In this document: positions 33,899-45,382 of the stretch, piece after piece | How the letters are laid out: every line of letters starts with the position of its first letter | Numbering within the stretch: the stretch's first letter is position 1 | NCBI GenBank assembly: GCA_038363925.1 | Contig: JAQQWL010000005.1 | Span: 496,001 to 560,000, forward strand | Origin: Apiospora phragmitis | Taxonomy: Eukaryota; Ascomycota; Sordariomycetes; Amphisphaeriales; Apiosporaceae | Direction of reading: 5' to 3' | Length of the DNA stretch: 64,000 nt | Notes under the pieces: model-generated | Databases searched by the model: none | The model's input: only the letters and a program-made list of their open reading frames with translations | Told to the model about the DNA's origin: nothing | Translations under genes and position numbers: made by a program

Positions 33899-34755
33899 AA
33901 AGAAAAAAAAGATCAATGAACGTAGGATGGTCTCGTACAAAATGAGCTTCGACTCAACATCGCTAATACGGGGTTTTCACGATCTGTTATTGAATATGTT
34001 TGTAAGATGCATGCAGCGACAGGAAATCATCATTCATCCTCTTCTAGCCAGCCAGCATTAGCAGAGAGAGTTGTCCTGGACGTCAATTATTAAAGTGAAT
34101 ATATCTTTTCACATGGTTTCATCGACAGGTGTAGCCACAAACGACAAGGAACAATCTGAGGAATAAATTGTTTCAATTTGGGACTTCCAGGCCGACGCAA
34201 ATATAGAACTCAGGAACAGCTTATGCCGAAGCATGAATATCGCCTTATCCATACCGGTGTCTTTATAAGCGATATAATTATCCTAAGGTAGAATATTTAA
34301 TATGTATGAAGCTCCCCGTGTAGTCTTTCTGTTGTCCTCGAAGTTTGACTTCGAACTGATCATCTTAGTTAAGATGCCAAGGTTTCTCGCGTTTTTTAAA
34401 CTTCAGTTAACTTTACTCGACGATTTTTATTTTTGCCTTTATTCTATTCATCTTCGATCGCCGTTTAACACAATTTTGCTTTTAAGAATAGCAAGTTCTC
34501 TTTTAAGCTAGCATGTTTACTTATATTGGATAACGGTATTTATGTGTAAGCTCTAATTCTCGGACTGCTAGTGTGGCATAATACCTTTCGAGCAACCTTA
34601 AATCGCGAAAAACTACCATGATATGCCCCAGCCTCTAATAGATAAGCACTAAGTCTAACCAGCATAGAAGAGAATTATATTTTCGCTTTGTCGCTTACAC
34701 TTCGCGATTTATCTTCTACGATTAACTGTTTCGGAGAGCACAATATATTAAAGAA
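33899..34755. other. AT-rich spacer, no gene recognised
   Basis: A 69-codon hydrophobic plus-strand frame at 34302-34511 looks like chance in AT-rich DNA. No repeat shared with other parts of the window was found. Confidence 0.4.
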
Positions 34756-35838
34756 TTAATATACTACTTTCCACTGTTTCCTTAAGTACTCGGCGAGTCC
34801 TTTATCGATACTCGTGGAGAGCGCGGCGAAGAGAATCATTGGAGTGCTTGAGGGCGGGGGGCAGTGGACGACATGGGACACTAGTTCAAGCTCTTCAATG
34901 CTGCCGACTTGGGTGAGCTCGGTGATCTAGTCGAGGCTTTCATGCTTGATGTCAATAAGCAACTGGAAGTCAGCCGCAGACATCTCGCGGGGCTCGTAGG
35001 TAATGGTGTCAGCAGTCGAGAAAGGGGAATGATAAGAGGGCTTCCCGCACTGTACCACAAGGCGTAACTTTCGGATCCCGTGATGACAGTCGTGAGGAAT
35101 CTGGAGACGCTGGTGTTGTTGGATCTCATTACTTCCCCCTCCATTCATGCTTTCATCTGCATTACTGCTATCTTCATCGTCACGAATGCTACTGCTAAGT
35201 GATGATGACGCTGATGACGCTGATAGTTTGGATAGATAGCGGCACACAGAGCGCCACATGCCGATATCGCTATCGAGGCTATAGCATGGAACGGGTCCAC
35301 GCTTATAGAGGGAAATTGCGTGGATCAATCCTCTTGATGGGGCCGTCAAGTCTGCCAGAAATGGCTCCACGGCCTCCATGTCGGCTCCAAAGTCAAATGC
35401 ATGTTGCCCGTACACCAAGCTCGACGTTTCAGTGTACACGAGGCGGCTCACTCGCATTAGCGCCGCGCAGAGTGTGTATATACTAGTGCTGCCGCTGTTC
35501 TTGGCTTGGAAGCAGGATGGTGTGCAGAATATTCTATCTTCGCATTTTGCCTTGGTCGTCTCTGGAAAGTCTGAGTATTGCTGATGATGAAATGAACTAG
35601 TCAAAGACTGTTTTTCAGAGTGATGGTAGTAGTAGGTGGTCTCGTAGCTGCCCCGGCGCTGCAGCATTGAGGCCTTCCCTATCACGTGATATCGACTCCG
35701 GGTCCGCATTGGGGTCCATGGTAGGTGGTTCTCGTCGGCGTTGCGGATCTGGATGGCGTCGTCGGTTGGGTGGGTGAATAGGTGACTGTAGATAAGCCCT
35801 CGGATTTCGGCTGGGGCGCTGGCAAAAGGCGAGCCCAT
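34756..35838 (-). pseudogene. DUF7730-like fungal protein with a single nonsense codon
   Basis: Minus-strand frame from ATG 35836-35838. The N-terminus (APAEIRGLIYSHLFTH) resembles the LPxEIRxxIY motif of a large fungal family with an F-box-like start. A central block (ALMRVSRLVYTETSSLVYGQ) is typical, followed by a Ser/Asp-rich insertion. The frame meets TAG at 34927-34929, where the family has Trp (TGG), then continues in the same frame for 56 more codons (ELTQVGSIEELELVSHVVHC) to TAA at 34756. Only one base change therefore separates it from an open frame of about 360 codons. The product would lack about 15% of its C-terminus. The function of the family is unknown. Confidence 0.6.
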
Positions 35839-36037
35839 ATTGAATAGAAGGGACCGAAACTGTACGCTGTATGAGGATTGGGAGAGATGATGGGTGTCTT
35901 AAATTATACGATAAGCGTGGTCATATTTTCAGCCAGAACCTTAGCCGGTCATTCAAGCATCTAACAGAATGGTTGGTTTACATACTGTACATACTGTAGA
36001 AGTAAAACACAATATATATTTACAAGTACACTACAGG

Positions 36038-37480
36038 TACAGTCGCTAGCGAAACCTGCGTCCTCTCTCTACTCTTTCATACTTCCCATTCTGGACCCAC
36101 TCTGCAGGGGTAGCTGTTTACAGGATGTACCCCTCTATATTCACAAGTATAGAGTCCATTTCTGGCTTTGCTTATCCCTCTCCTTGTGCATATATAGACC
36201 GATTACAATACTCTAGAGACACTTTATGCTCGATAAGAGCTCGAGCTAGAAGCTATTAATATCGTTTATGCTCGCTCTCCTCGGCACTATAATCGTTCCT
36301 ACAAGCGTCTATAAGCAGAGCTTTTATTACATAACCGGTTAGCGTCGTCTTCGGCGTATATTCCACTCCCTATTATTATAATATAAGCAAGTTCCCATGT
36401 CGAGATCACTCATATTTTTCATTTTTTCGGTCTCGTGTATTTTCCTTTTAAAACGTACTCACTAATCCCAAAATGTAGAATCCCGATAATACGATCGAGC
36501 ATCCTATATAAGGTTTTTTTATAACTATAGCGCATACGAGGTACATCCGGCATCTGTTAAAACTATAGTTTTCGCACCTTTTTAAAATGTCCCAGATCTT
36601 GTTAAGGCATACTTAGTCGGGTATGTATAACGACTGCTATCTTTCGGCATCGCCTTTAAATCCTTACTTAATACTCTATTGTAACTATTATAAAGTTAAC
36701 GACATAAATCTACCTTGTCTCGGTACGATCCGTTAAGGCCGATCCAGCCCACTATAATAGTAGACAGCGCCTATAATATAGGGCACTCGGTTTCCCAAGC
36801 TAGCAGCCCACCGACACCTGCCGGATTCAAAGCAGAGGTGCCAAGCAGCGCTAAGGCCCCCTTAACTGTTCGTCCACAAGTGGCTGCTACAGCACTCTCA
36901 AAGCTAGGTTTCCGATCAAATGTTTCCGCTGGTTCTTTTGCTTCCTTGCCAAGACACCTGCCGTCGAAGCAGCTTACCGAGTAACCATGTTTCCTATCGA
37001 CTCGCAGAGCTCTTATAGCCAAAATAATAACTGGTTATCGTCGCAATTAGTCGACTCGCGAATGCCAGCCTATTTTAATAGCCAAAGCCCAGCACCCGAT
37101 TCACCTGGCATAATTCAGACCTAAACCAGCGACCGATCGAGGCGGAATACGACACCTTCTCAGCAAGGAACCCTTACATTCGCGCCACCCAACGGGAATA
37201 GAGATACATCTAACCGACGAAACCGATCTAATCACATCCGATATAATGTCGAATAGAAGGTTACTCTTAATCGTAAAAGCAAAGCCGAAAACACGGAGCA
37301 AGATGTCACACTTTCGCCGCGGGAATTCAGGAGTCCAGCCTGCGACGAAAGCTCGAAAATGTGGCCGAGAAGAAGTTCCCAGCCAATAGATCCTTCCAAA
37401 TAAAAAACATTAAAATAGTCGTGTCCGTAACTAGCAAGCGAAAACTGAAAAAACGCTACGACAGGCTAGATATTAACTAG
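36038..37480 (+). repeat. Inverted arm, left copy (1.45 kb)
   Basis: Begins TACAGTCGCTAGCGAAACC and matches 43915-45382 in inverted orientation over its whole length, with RIP-type differences (for example 37120-37350 against 44020-44310, and 36715-37020 against 44400-44720). Its first 240 bp is repeat R2, also present at 47330-47560. The arm includes the 5' part of the SAM-like ORF, copy A. Confidence 0.8.
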
Positions 37481-38311
37481 GCTATCCTAGAGGAGCAGCT
37501 TCGAAGTTAGAGCTATCTACTTACACGTCGGAAACAGCTTTACATTAACATTACTTTTAATTATATAGAAACCACGCCCGCGTTATATCCATCACAGCGA
37601 TAGACGACGCGATCGACGACGCACCGTACCGGGTCGACGACGGACTTAATGTTCCAAGAGCTCGATAGGCACGTAGATTCTATTAGTAAACCTCTTCCCT
37701 GGCGTCGTGTACGCAGCCTAATACGATACCCGGGGCCTCCCTACCTCATAAGCCTATACTGCTGGCGGGACAGTAAAATAAAAAAGAGATACAAGTTAAA
37801 GACGCCCTATCTTTTACGTCTTAGTAAGCATATCCGAGCGGGCCATTCGCTAAAAACATATGACGATATACCATAAGATATGCGTAACATACTTTACCTC
37901 GAGGACTAGCAGAAGATAGAACGCCAAAGTAAGCCTACGTAAGGCTAATACCCGCCTATCACTATTACGAATATGATTCCTAGGACAACGGTAGGTAGCT
38001 CAGCTTCGAGTAGGAGCTCACATGCCTCCTCGCTGGCCGAGCTAGGGTCGGCCAAACCACGCATCAACCTCAATATACCTGGTCTCCTCGACGATACAGT
38101 CCAAGAGTACTACAACTGGCTTAGTTCAAGGGTAGCGCGAGTAGATCTTAAGCTGGAGTATCAGAAGATCTGTGATATTACCTTAAAGGAAGGCCTTGAT
38201 CTTAAGTTAGTATACGAAGCCCAAAATGCTACATTATACGAACAGAAAGGTATTAAGATAAGTGCTACGCGACGTTTCGTACGTAACATTCTAGAATAGG
38301 CTAGGTCGGTT
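36715..38311 (+). pseudogene. Transposon-associated ORF with SAM-like C-terminus, copy A
   Basis: A plus-strand gene decayed by stops and at least one frame change. N-terminal piece 36715-36984 (DPLRPIQPTIIVDSAYNIGH). A middle block reads IKIVVSVTSKRKLKKRYDRL and QLYINITFNYIET. Then comes YPGPPYLISLYCWRDSKIKK with LKTPYLLRLSKHIRAGHSLK, and a C-terminal domain TVQEYYNWLSSRVARVDLKL...GLDLKLVYEAQNATLYEQKG...RRFVRNILE. The last domain has the helical pattern of SAM-type modules (inference). I remember such proteins as widespread 'hypothetical proteins' in fungal genomes, without an assigned function. A second, more decayed copy is at 49.1-50.5 kb. In both cases a Tc1-like transposase follows in convergent orientation about 100-200 bp downstream. 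Confidence 0.6.
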
Positions 38312-38519
38312 CGCGTAGAAAATAATTAAGGAGAGCAAGATATGGCTGGCTAGCGAAAAACGTAACAATTTCCTAGATCTCTTAAATCTATATATATATC
38401 TTTTATCTTTTCGAACTCCGCTATAATAAAGGACGCTTATATTATAGCTCCTTAATTTCAATACCGGTATACCGAAAATAATCCTATACACTACGCTCTC
38501 TACTACCTACTACCTAGAT

Positions 38520-39374
38520 ACACCAGTTTAAAAATATTATAAAGTTAAGCTCCGGCGCTTCCGCAAATTCTTACCAGTAACGTTTAATAAATCGCTTCAG
38601 CTCGGCGAAATACTCTTTAATAGGATTAAGGTCGGGTAAGTACGGCGGGAGGTATAATAAGACCACGCCAGCTTCGTCGCATATCCGCGTAATTCTATCG
38701 GATCGGTAGAATCGAGCATTATCCATAATTAGAACCGACTTAGGCTCGGGCCACCGGCCATAATATAATAACAGCTCCTTAAAGAAGCTCTCGAATATAT
38801 CGCTATCGGTAGAGCCTTAAAATATACGGAAATATATAATACCGTCCTGCGTATAAGCCGGCAAGATCTAGTAACGACGGCCGCGATAAAACCTCGCTAT
38901 CTATACTAAGGTTACACTTAGCGGCGACCAGCCGGTCCGGCGAAACCCTACGCGCTTATCGCAACCCGACTTATCTATAAATACTAACTAATAAGAACGG
39001 AAAGCCGACAGCTTATAGAAGTAGAGGTCCCGCAAGTCGGCGTTACGCTCTTTTATAATACGTCGTGCCGTCTTATTCGACCACCGGATCGAGGCTAATA
39101 CTCTACTAATACTATATATAGTAACCAGAACCTCGAACTCGTCCCAAAAAAAGACGACCATCTCGTCTTAGTATATATACGGCTTTTCGACAAGTCGATT
39201 ACAAAGTGCAGTTAATATAGGAGGGGTAATACTACGCGGTCATCCAGTACTGTTCGGTAGTGCTCTAGCCGACCCGAAACATCGCATATTCGCACGAACC
39301 CGTCGGACCGCGCGTGTGCTATAATCTACGGCCTCTGCTCTCTATTTGTCGCTTAGTGATCTATCAGGAAGCAT
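38520..39374 (-). pseudogene. Tc1/mariner-like transposase (DDE_3), copy A
   Basis: Minus-strand frame from ATG 39372-39374 (MLPDRSLSDK) carrying about ten stops. Recognisable elements in order: an N-terminal helix-turn-helix part (STRAVRRVRANMRCFGSARA, then RSITPPILTALCNRLVEKP), VFIDKSGCDKRVGFRRTGWS with the first catalytic Asp, IMDNARFYRSDRITRICDEA with the second Asp, and LPPYLPDLNPIKEYFAELKR with the last carboxylate region. This is the DDE superfamily endonuclease of Tc1-like elements. The catalytic residues are still readable, but the stops rule out activity. Confidence 0.85.
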
Positions 39375-40655
39375 AGCTTTAATTAGTTCGATTTATAATT
39401 ACGCGAGTCTTAGTGCTATATTACCAGGTGCAACTTACCACTATTTATACTATTAGAACCTCGTGGAACGGCCTGTACCAACTTGCACACGGGGGGTCTA
39501 TTTAGACCCTAACAAAAACGGAAACTCTATACTAGTAAGAGTCACCTATAAAAGGCGCCAGAAACGGCGTCGAGGGCTATAGTATCGATTACTTTATCCC
39601 TAGGCTTCGTCTCTAGGGATAGCAGCTTATTTTTAATACAGCAAGGTCCAGCCGATTTATTACGTAATATCCCTATATACGGTACTCTTAGCAGGACCCT
39701 AATAGTATCTTTTTAAAGTTATTAGCTAAAAAAGCGCTCACGCTATTAGACGGCGGACGGGCTCGTCCTATTAACCCCACCATTTCTTATATTTATTTTA
39801 AAATTCTAAAGAAAGTAAATAACTTACACATTCCTCCCTTAAACAGATATTATAGTTCGGGGTCTATAAGATTCCTATATTAATCGTCCCTAAGTTCTGT
39901 TATTTCTCCCAGATTATTAGGATATATTTTCCATCCCTATAATTACATTCTTCTAATAACGGCTATATTCCCTATCGTCCCGTTATCTAAAAATGCGAGC
40001 AAAAAAAGCCGCATATATTTACCTTTAAAATGCCTTACTACTATTTTACGCTAATAGCTTTTCGAATAACTAGTCTACCCCGTTATAAGCTTCGCCTACA
40101 ATCCCCTATATAGCAAAAGGCTAATCTATCTACAAATCACCAAAGGTCTGGCCGGTTCGCCCTACTTAAATAGCTTTTAAAGTAGCTTCGTAAGCGTTTT
40201 ACAGGGTCGTAAAGTATATAAGCGCCTTCTAAGGCTATTCTCTACATCATATCTATATCTCTTATGCCCGAGCCAATTCGTTTATCTCGGATTAGCCCTA
40301 TACCTTTTCTTAGCAACCACTTATTACTATTAAAATCCAATTCCTACATACGCTGCTAATCGGGTTACGTTTAATATATACACCTTTCCACGTAACGAGT
40401 AATGGTCCTATACATAGCTACCAGGACGTATCGATTATATACACCTTGCCGTAATAATACTAACTTAGCTACTTAATAGCATCTTACTAATACCCCTTTA
40501 TTATATAACTAAGTAAGGAAAATTTTAAACAGAATTCCTATAAGAAAAATATAAACTATTTAAGCCGGTAAATAACTTAATCCTCTAAATATTTAACCCC
40601 CTTCGATTCCACTTCGACCCCTTCATAATCCCACTTCGGAAGTACTATCGTAACT
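39375..40655. other. RIP-type AT-rich DNA, no gene recognised
   Basis: Strongly TpA-rich with stops in all frames. It may contain further decayed transposon sequence (39450-40600), but I cannot assign any. It leads directly into the NACHT-ankyrin receptor. Confidence 0.4.
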
Positions 40656-43600
40656 ATGGCCGACCCACTATCGGTAACGGGGGAACGCGGTCGGGATCAT
40701 CTCCCTCGGCATTCAAGTAACGTAATCGCTTTTCGACTACTACACCGCCTTAAGATCCCAATACTCCGATATAGCCCACACTGCGAAAAGACTCGACAGT
40801 CTTACAGAGCTCCTTAAACACTTATATCATTATTACAAAAATCGCAAATTCCGGGCCGATAAAGCGGATTCTATTCGAAGTATTAAATCGCTAATCCGAG
40901 AGTGCCAGGAATTCATACAAAAGCTCCAAGACGAGGCGGATAAGTTCAAAGAAACTCCAGCGACCAATATTCAGTCCGCAGTCAAGAAAACAGCCCGCCG
41001 AATTACATACCCATTCCGGAAAAGCACATTAGAAAAACTAAACAAAAACATTAGCGATATCACCGACCGCCTCCAGCTAGCCTTATAGATATTACAGTAA
41101 GAGGTTATCGACCGTGTTTAGGATAATGTCCAAGACACCAAGGCACTTTTGGAGCTCGTTAGGTCCTCGCAACTTTCCTCCGAGCTCCAGAGTTAGCTCA
41201 AAGCTCCCGACGCCACTATCAACTTTAACGAGGCCTGCAAAAAGAAGCATCCACGTACTAAGCTCTAGCTCGTCCACAGCGAATACTTCCATACTTAGCT
41301 TTATAGCCCACGGTCTTTTCTATAGCTAAGAGGCTTCGCCGGGTACGGCAAGTCCGTACTATACTCCACTACTATTCAGTACACCTTTCGGCATCGTAAA
41401 TCGAATCTAAGAATAGGCATTACCTTTTTCTTCTTCACATTTAACGATAAAAGCAAGTAAAAGGCCTCTACTTTATTACGAACCCTTATTATATAACTAT
41501 CGGCATAGCTAAGAAATTATAACGACCTGTCTCGCCTATATAATAACTACCGCTATACCACTCCGCTAGACGAAGCTCTCTTAAATTACCTCTATAAGCT
41601 CGTGAAAGCATTCCAAAACGTTTACGTACTAATAAATACGCTAAACAAAAGCCCGCGGAATCAGTATCGAAAGGCGGTACTCCAGATTATAAAAGATATA
41701 CGCGTATAAAAAGAACCAGGCCTACGCCTTTTAATTATAAGCCGCGACGAATTCGATATATAGCGCGAATTAGAAGTAACGCCGAAAGAAACTATTAAAA
41801 TAAAGAACGCTAAAGTGGACTAAGACATAGCCGCTTTTATCGCCGAACACCTCCGAGTAGACAGTGACTTACAGGAATAGTAGCCATATCATAGCCAGAT
41901 CGAGAAGGTACTAGTTAATCGAGCGAATGGAGTATTAATACCCTAGCGATGCTCTTATACTTTAATTAATAAGCCCTTAGTTTCCGCTAGGTAGAGTACC
42001 AATTTATAACACTTACAACTTGCGCACTAAACCAGCATCTTCTAAACTAACTAGTCCAATCCCTGCCACCATCGCTAAACGATACCTATACCCGAATGCT
42101 AAAGAATATCGAGCCCGAAATACGCGAATATGCTCGGTAAATACTAAGCGTTTTATACTATACTATAAAACCCCTTACGGACTTAGAGTTAATCGATACC
42201 CTTACGGTCAAGCTTAATGAAATACCTAGGTTTAACGTAAACCGTAGGTTTTAAAACCTTAACGGTCTTTAATATATCTATCCAGGATTTATAGAAATTA
42301 ATTTAGATCTCGATAAACGGGAAAAGACTGTCCGTATCGCCTACTTCTCCGTACAGGAATACCTTAAGGACGAACGGATCTTAGAGAGTAAAGACGTTTC
42401 TCTATTTTATATTTAAAAACAGGACGCCTATATTAATATAACGACAGTTTATTTAACCTTACTACTTAAACCTTCGGGCAAAGAAGTATAAAACACCGCT
42501 TCTATCGAAAAAACCTACCCCCTAGTTAAATATACTACTCGTTATTAACCTTAATATATTATAAGCAGGACCTTACGAAGTAAAACGGAAAGGAAAATCT
42601 TATAACTATTCCAAGATTTAGATAATAGTTTTAACGCTTAGGTACATATCTAGAATATTAATAACTAGCAGGGGAGGTTATAAAGCAGGGAAGCGCCGAG
42701 CCTAATCTATTACGCTACTCTCTTAAGACTGACAAAGATTCTTAACGAGCTGCTTAACGACGAATGCTCGATAATATAGGTTCCGGTATCGACGACCACG
42801 CTATTAAGAGATATAAATGGCTAAAATAAATAGGTTAAATTATTATTACAGGCGGTGTTATCTCTTACTACTTTCTTCGGGCTAATTAAAATTTTTAATT
42901 AGCTTCTTTATAAAATATATATAACAGTAAGATCACCGCTATTAATAACTATACTAAATATATTTATAAATTTTAGAGGTAGGTAGTTTAAGACGGAAAT
43001 CCAAGGAGCGCCTAAAGGTTATAAGGAAGTTATAAAAGTTCTACTTAAAGAGCGCAGCGACGTGAACGCGCAAGGCGGAGAGTACGGCAATGCTCTCCAG
43101 GCTGCTTCATATGGAGGGCACGAGAAGATTGTTCAGATGCTGCTCGACAAAGGAGCCGACGTGAACGCGCAAGGCGGAGGGTACGGCAATGCTCTCCAGG
43201 CTGCTTCATCTAGAGGGCACGAGAAGATTGTTCAGATGCTGCTCGATAAAGGAGCCGACGTGAACGCGCAAGGCGGAGAGTTCGGCAATGCTCTCCAGGC
43301 TGCTTCATCTAGAGGGCACGAGAAGATTGTTCAGATGCTGCTCGACAAAGGAGCCGACGTGAACGCGCAAGGCGGAGGGTACGGCAATGCTCTCCAGGCT
43401 GTTTCATATGGAGGGCACGAGAAGATTGTTCAGATGCTGCTCGACAAAGGAGCCGACGTGAACGCGCAAGGCGGACACTTCGGCAATGCTCTCCAGGCTG
43501 CTTCATATAGAGGGCACAAGAAGATTATTCAGATGCTCCTCAAGTATGGTACAGACCTAGATTTCGCAGTCAAGGACTAATTTAGACCGCTTCACTAGGC

Positions 43601-43832
43601 TTCTAGGGATAATAAACTAGGTATAGCTAAATTATTAGCCTAGTGTAGTGCCTCCATTGATACCCTAACCAACGATGGCGGGACACCGATATATTTAGCG
43701 GCAACGAACGGGCACGCCCAAATCGTCGACCTGCTTCTATAGAGTAGTACCAATTACAATGCTATAAACAGTTCCCCAGATGTTCTCGGCTTACAGGCCT
43801 TATTTGGCAGCAGTGTTCATAATGGTGAATAA
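40656..43832 (+). pseudogene. NACHT-ankyrin NOD-like receptor relic
   Basis: Starts at ATG 40656 (MADPLSVTG), typical of fungal STAND N-terminal (HeLo-like) domains. A helical N-domain follows (SDIAHTAKRLDSLTELLKHL, KLNKNISDITDRLQLAL). The NACHT domain shows RGFAGYGKSVLYST, a P-loop with intact GK-S, at about 41332-41370; a Walker B-like VYVLINTLNKSPR at about 41625-41660 (ILIDALDESPR in relatives); and LLIISRDEFDI near 41735. The region from 41900 to 43000 is heavily decayed. From 43059 a pristine ankyrin array follows (VNAQGGEYGNALQAAS units), then a stop at 43578 and a further decayed ankyrin (NDGGTPIYLAATNGHAQIVD) ending at TAA 43830-43832. Such receptors are fungal non-self/cell-death sensors. 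RIP-type stops throughout NACHT exclude function. Confidence 0.85.
43059..43553 (+). repeat. Five near-identical 99-bp ankyrin repeats
   Basis: Units begin at 43059, 43158, 43257, 43356 and 43455, each starting GACGTGAACGCGCAAGGCGG, with only a handful of differences, mostly at the codons for one or two variable residues (YG/SR, EY/GY/EF/HF). Every codon is intact. Each unit encodes a 33-residue ankyrin repeat. The flanking gene is AT-rich and full of stops. Confidence 0.9.
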
Positions 43833-43914
43833 TCAGAGCTAATAAGATAAACCATATATATATATTAAACTAGTTAATAATTAAGTCTTACTCTAACTTA
43901 TTAATTATTAGTCC

Positions 43915-45382
43915 AGAACCTGTTATCCTATAGTGACTTTTTTCTTAAGTTTCTATTTGCTAGTTACCGATACAATTACAATTATCCGGGTATTTTCCAC
44001 TTAAAGGATCTATTAGCTAAGAGCTTCTTCTTAACGACATTCTCCAGTTTCGCTATAAGCTGGATTCCCAAAGTTCCTACGGCGAAAGTATGACATTTTA
44101 CTCCGTATTTTCGGCTTTACTTTTACGATTAAGAATAACCTTCTATTCGATATTATATCGGATAATTAGATCCGCTTCGTTAAGTAGATATATTTCTTAT
44201 CCTATTATTAAACGATGCGAATTTAAAGGTTCCTTACTAAGAAAGCGTCGTACTCCGCGTTAATCGGTCGCTAGTTTAGGTCTGGATCACGCTAGGTAAA
44301 TCGGGTAATAGGCTTTAAGTATTAAAAAAGTCTTACACTTACGAATCGGCTAATTATAATAATAACCAGTCGTTATTTTAGCTATCAGAAATACTCTATA
44401 AATCTACGGGAAGCATGGTTAATCGACAGCCTGCTTCGACCGTAAAGGTATTAAGGAAGGAAAGGAAAGAAGTAAAGGAACTTAAGGAGTTATTTTATCA
44501 AAGAATCTATATATCTTTAAAAAAGCCCTGTAGCAGCCACTTATGGCCGACCAATCAAGGGGCCTTAACGCTACTTAGCACCTCCGCTTAGCACCTCTGC
44601 TTTAAATCCGACAGAGGTCGGCAGCCTGCTAACTTAGAAATGAAGAGCCCTATATTATAGATACTATCCACCGTTGCAGTAACTAGATCGGCCTCGACGG
44701 ATCGTACCGAGCCAAGTATATTCAAGTCGTTCACATTATAATGCTTTCAATAGAGCATTCAGTAAAGGTTTAAAGGCAATGCTAAAAGACAGCAGTCGTC
44801 AAATATGCCGCAGTAGCCTCGCTTAACTAAATCCAGGCCATGCTAAAGAGGCGTAAAAACTCCAGTCTAGGTAAAGAATAACTGTTATATACACCTCGTT
44901 TACGCTACAGTAATAGGAGAGACCTATACAGGATAATCGGTCGTATTCTACATCTTATCGCTAGTAAGTATGGTCCAGAGGAAAAACCTATAAGATCGAA
45001 CGAATAAAAGGTGAAAGTAATTTTAATAAGGGACCTCGCTCCTATTATAACAACAGGGAGTAAAATGCGCGCCGAAGACAACGCTAACCGGATTCGTATC
45101 CAACACTCTATTTACGGACGCTAACAAGGACGCATTAACAAAGAGAATATAAAATATTAATAGCTTCTAGCTCTTAGCTTCGTTATGCATAAAGTAATAC
45201 AAGGGTACTATTATCGAGTTATATATACATAAAAGCAGGATAAACAAAGCCAAAAATAGCTCTATACATATAAGAATAGACAGGTACATGGTATCAACAA
45301 CTACCCCTGCAAAGTAGAGCCAGAACGGCAACCATCAAAGAGTGTAAAGAGGACGCTGGTTTCGCTAGCGACTATACTGTAT
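43915..45382 (-). repeat. Inverted arm, right copy (1.45 kb)
   Basis: Inverted copy of 36038-37480, ending GGTTTCGCTAGCGACTATACTGTA. It carries a decayed, minus-strand copy of the 5' part of the SAM-like ORF. With the left arm it encloses the rest of that ORF, the Tc1-like transposase and the NACHT-ankyrin receptor. Confidence 0.8.

Noticed and set aside
43309..43506. Open frame on the minus strand of the ankyrin array
   Set aside because: It is open only because the plus-strand repeat unit happens to lack stops on the opposite strand; its 33-codon periodicity mirrors the ankyrin unit.
43059..43553. CRISPR-like array
   Set aside because: The regular 99-bp repeats are contiguous, coding ankyrin units without spacers, in a eukaryotic genome.
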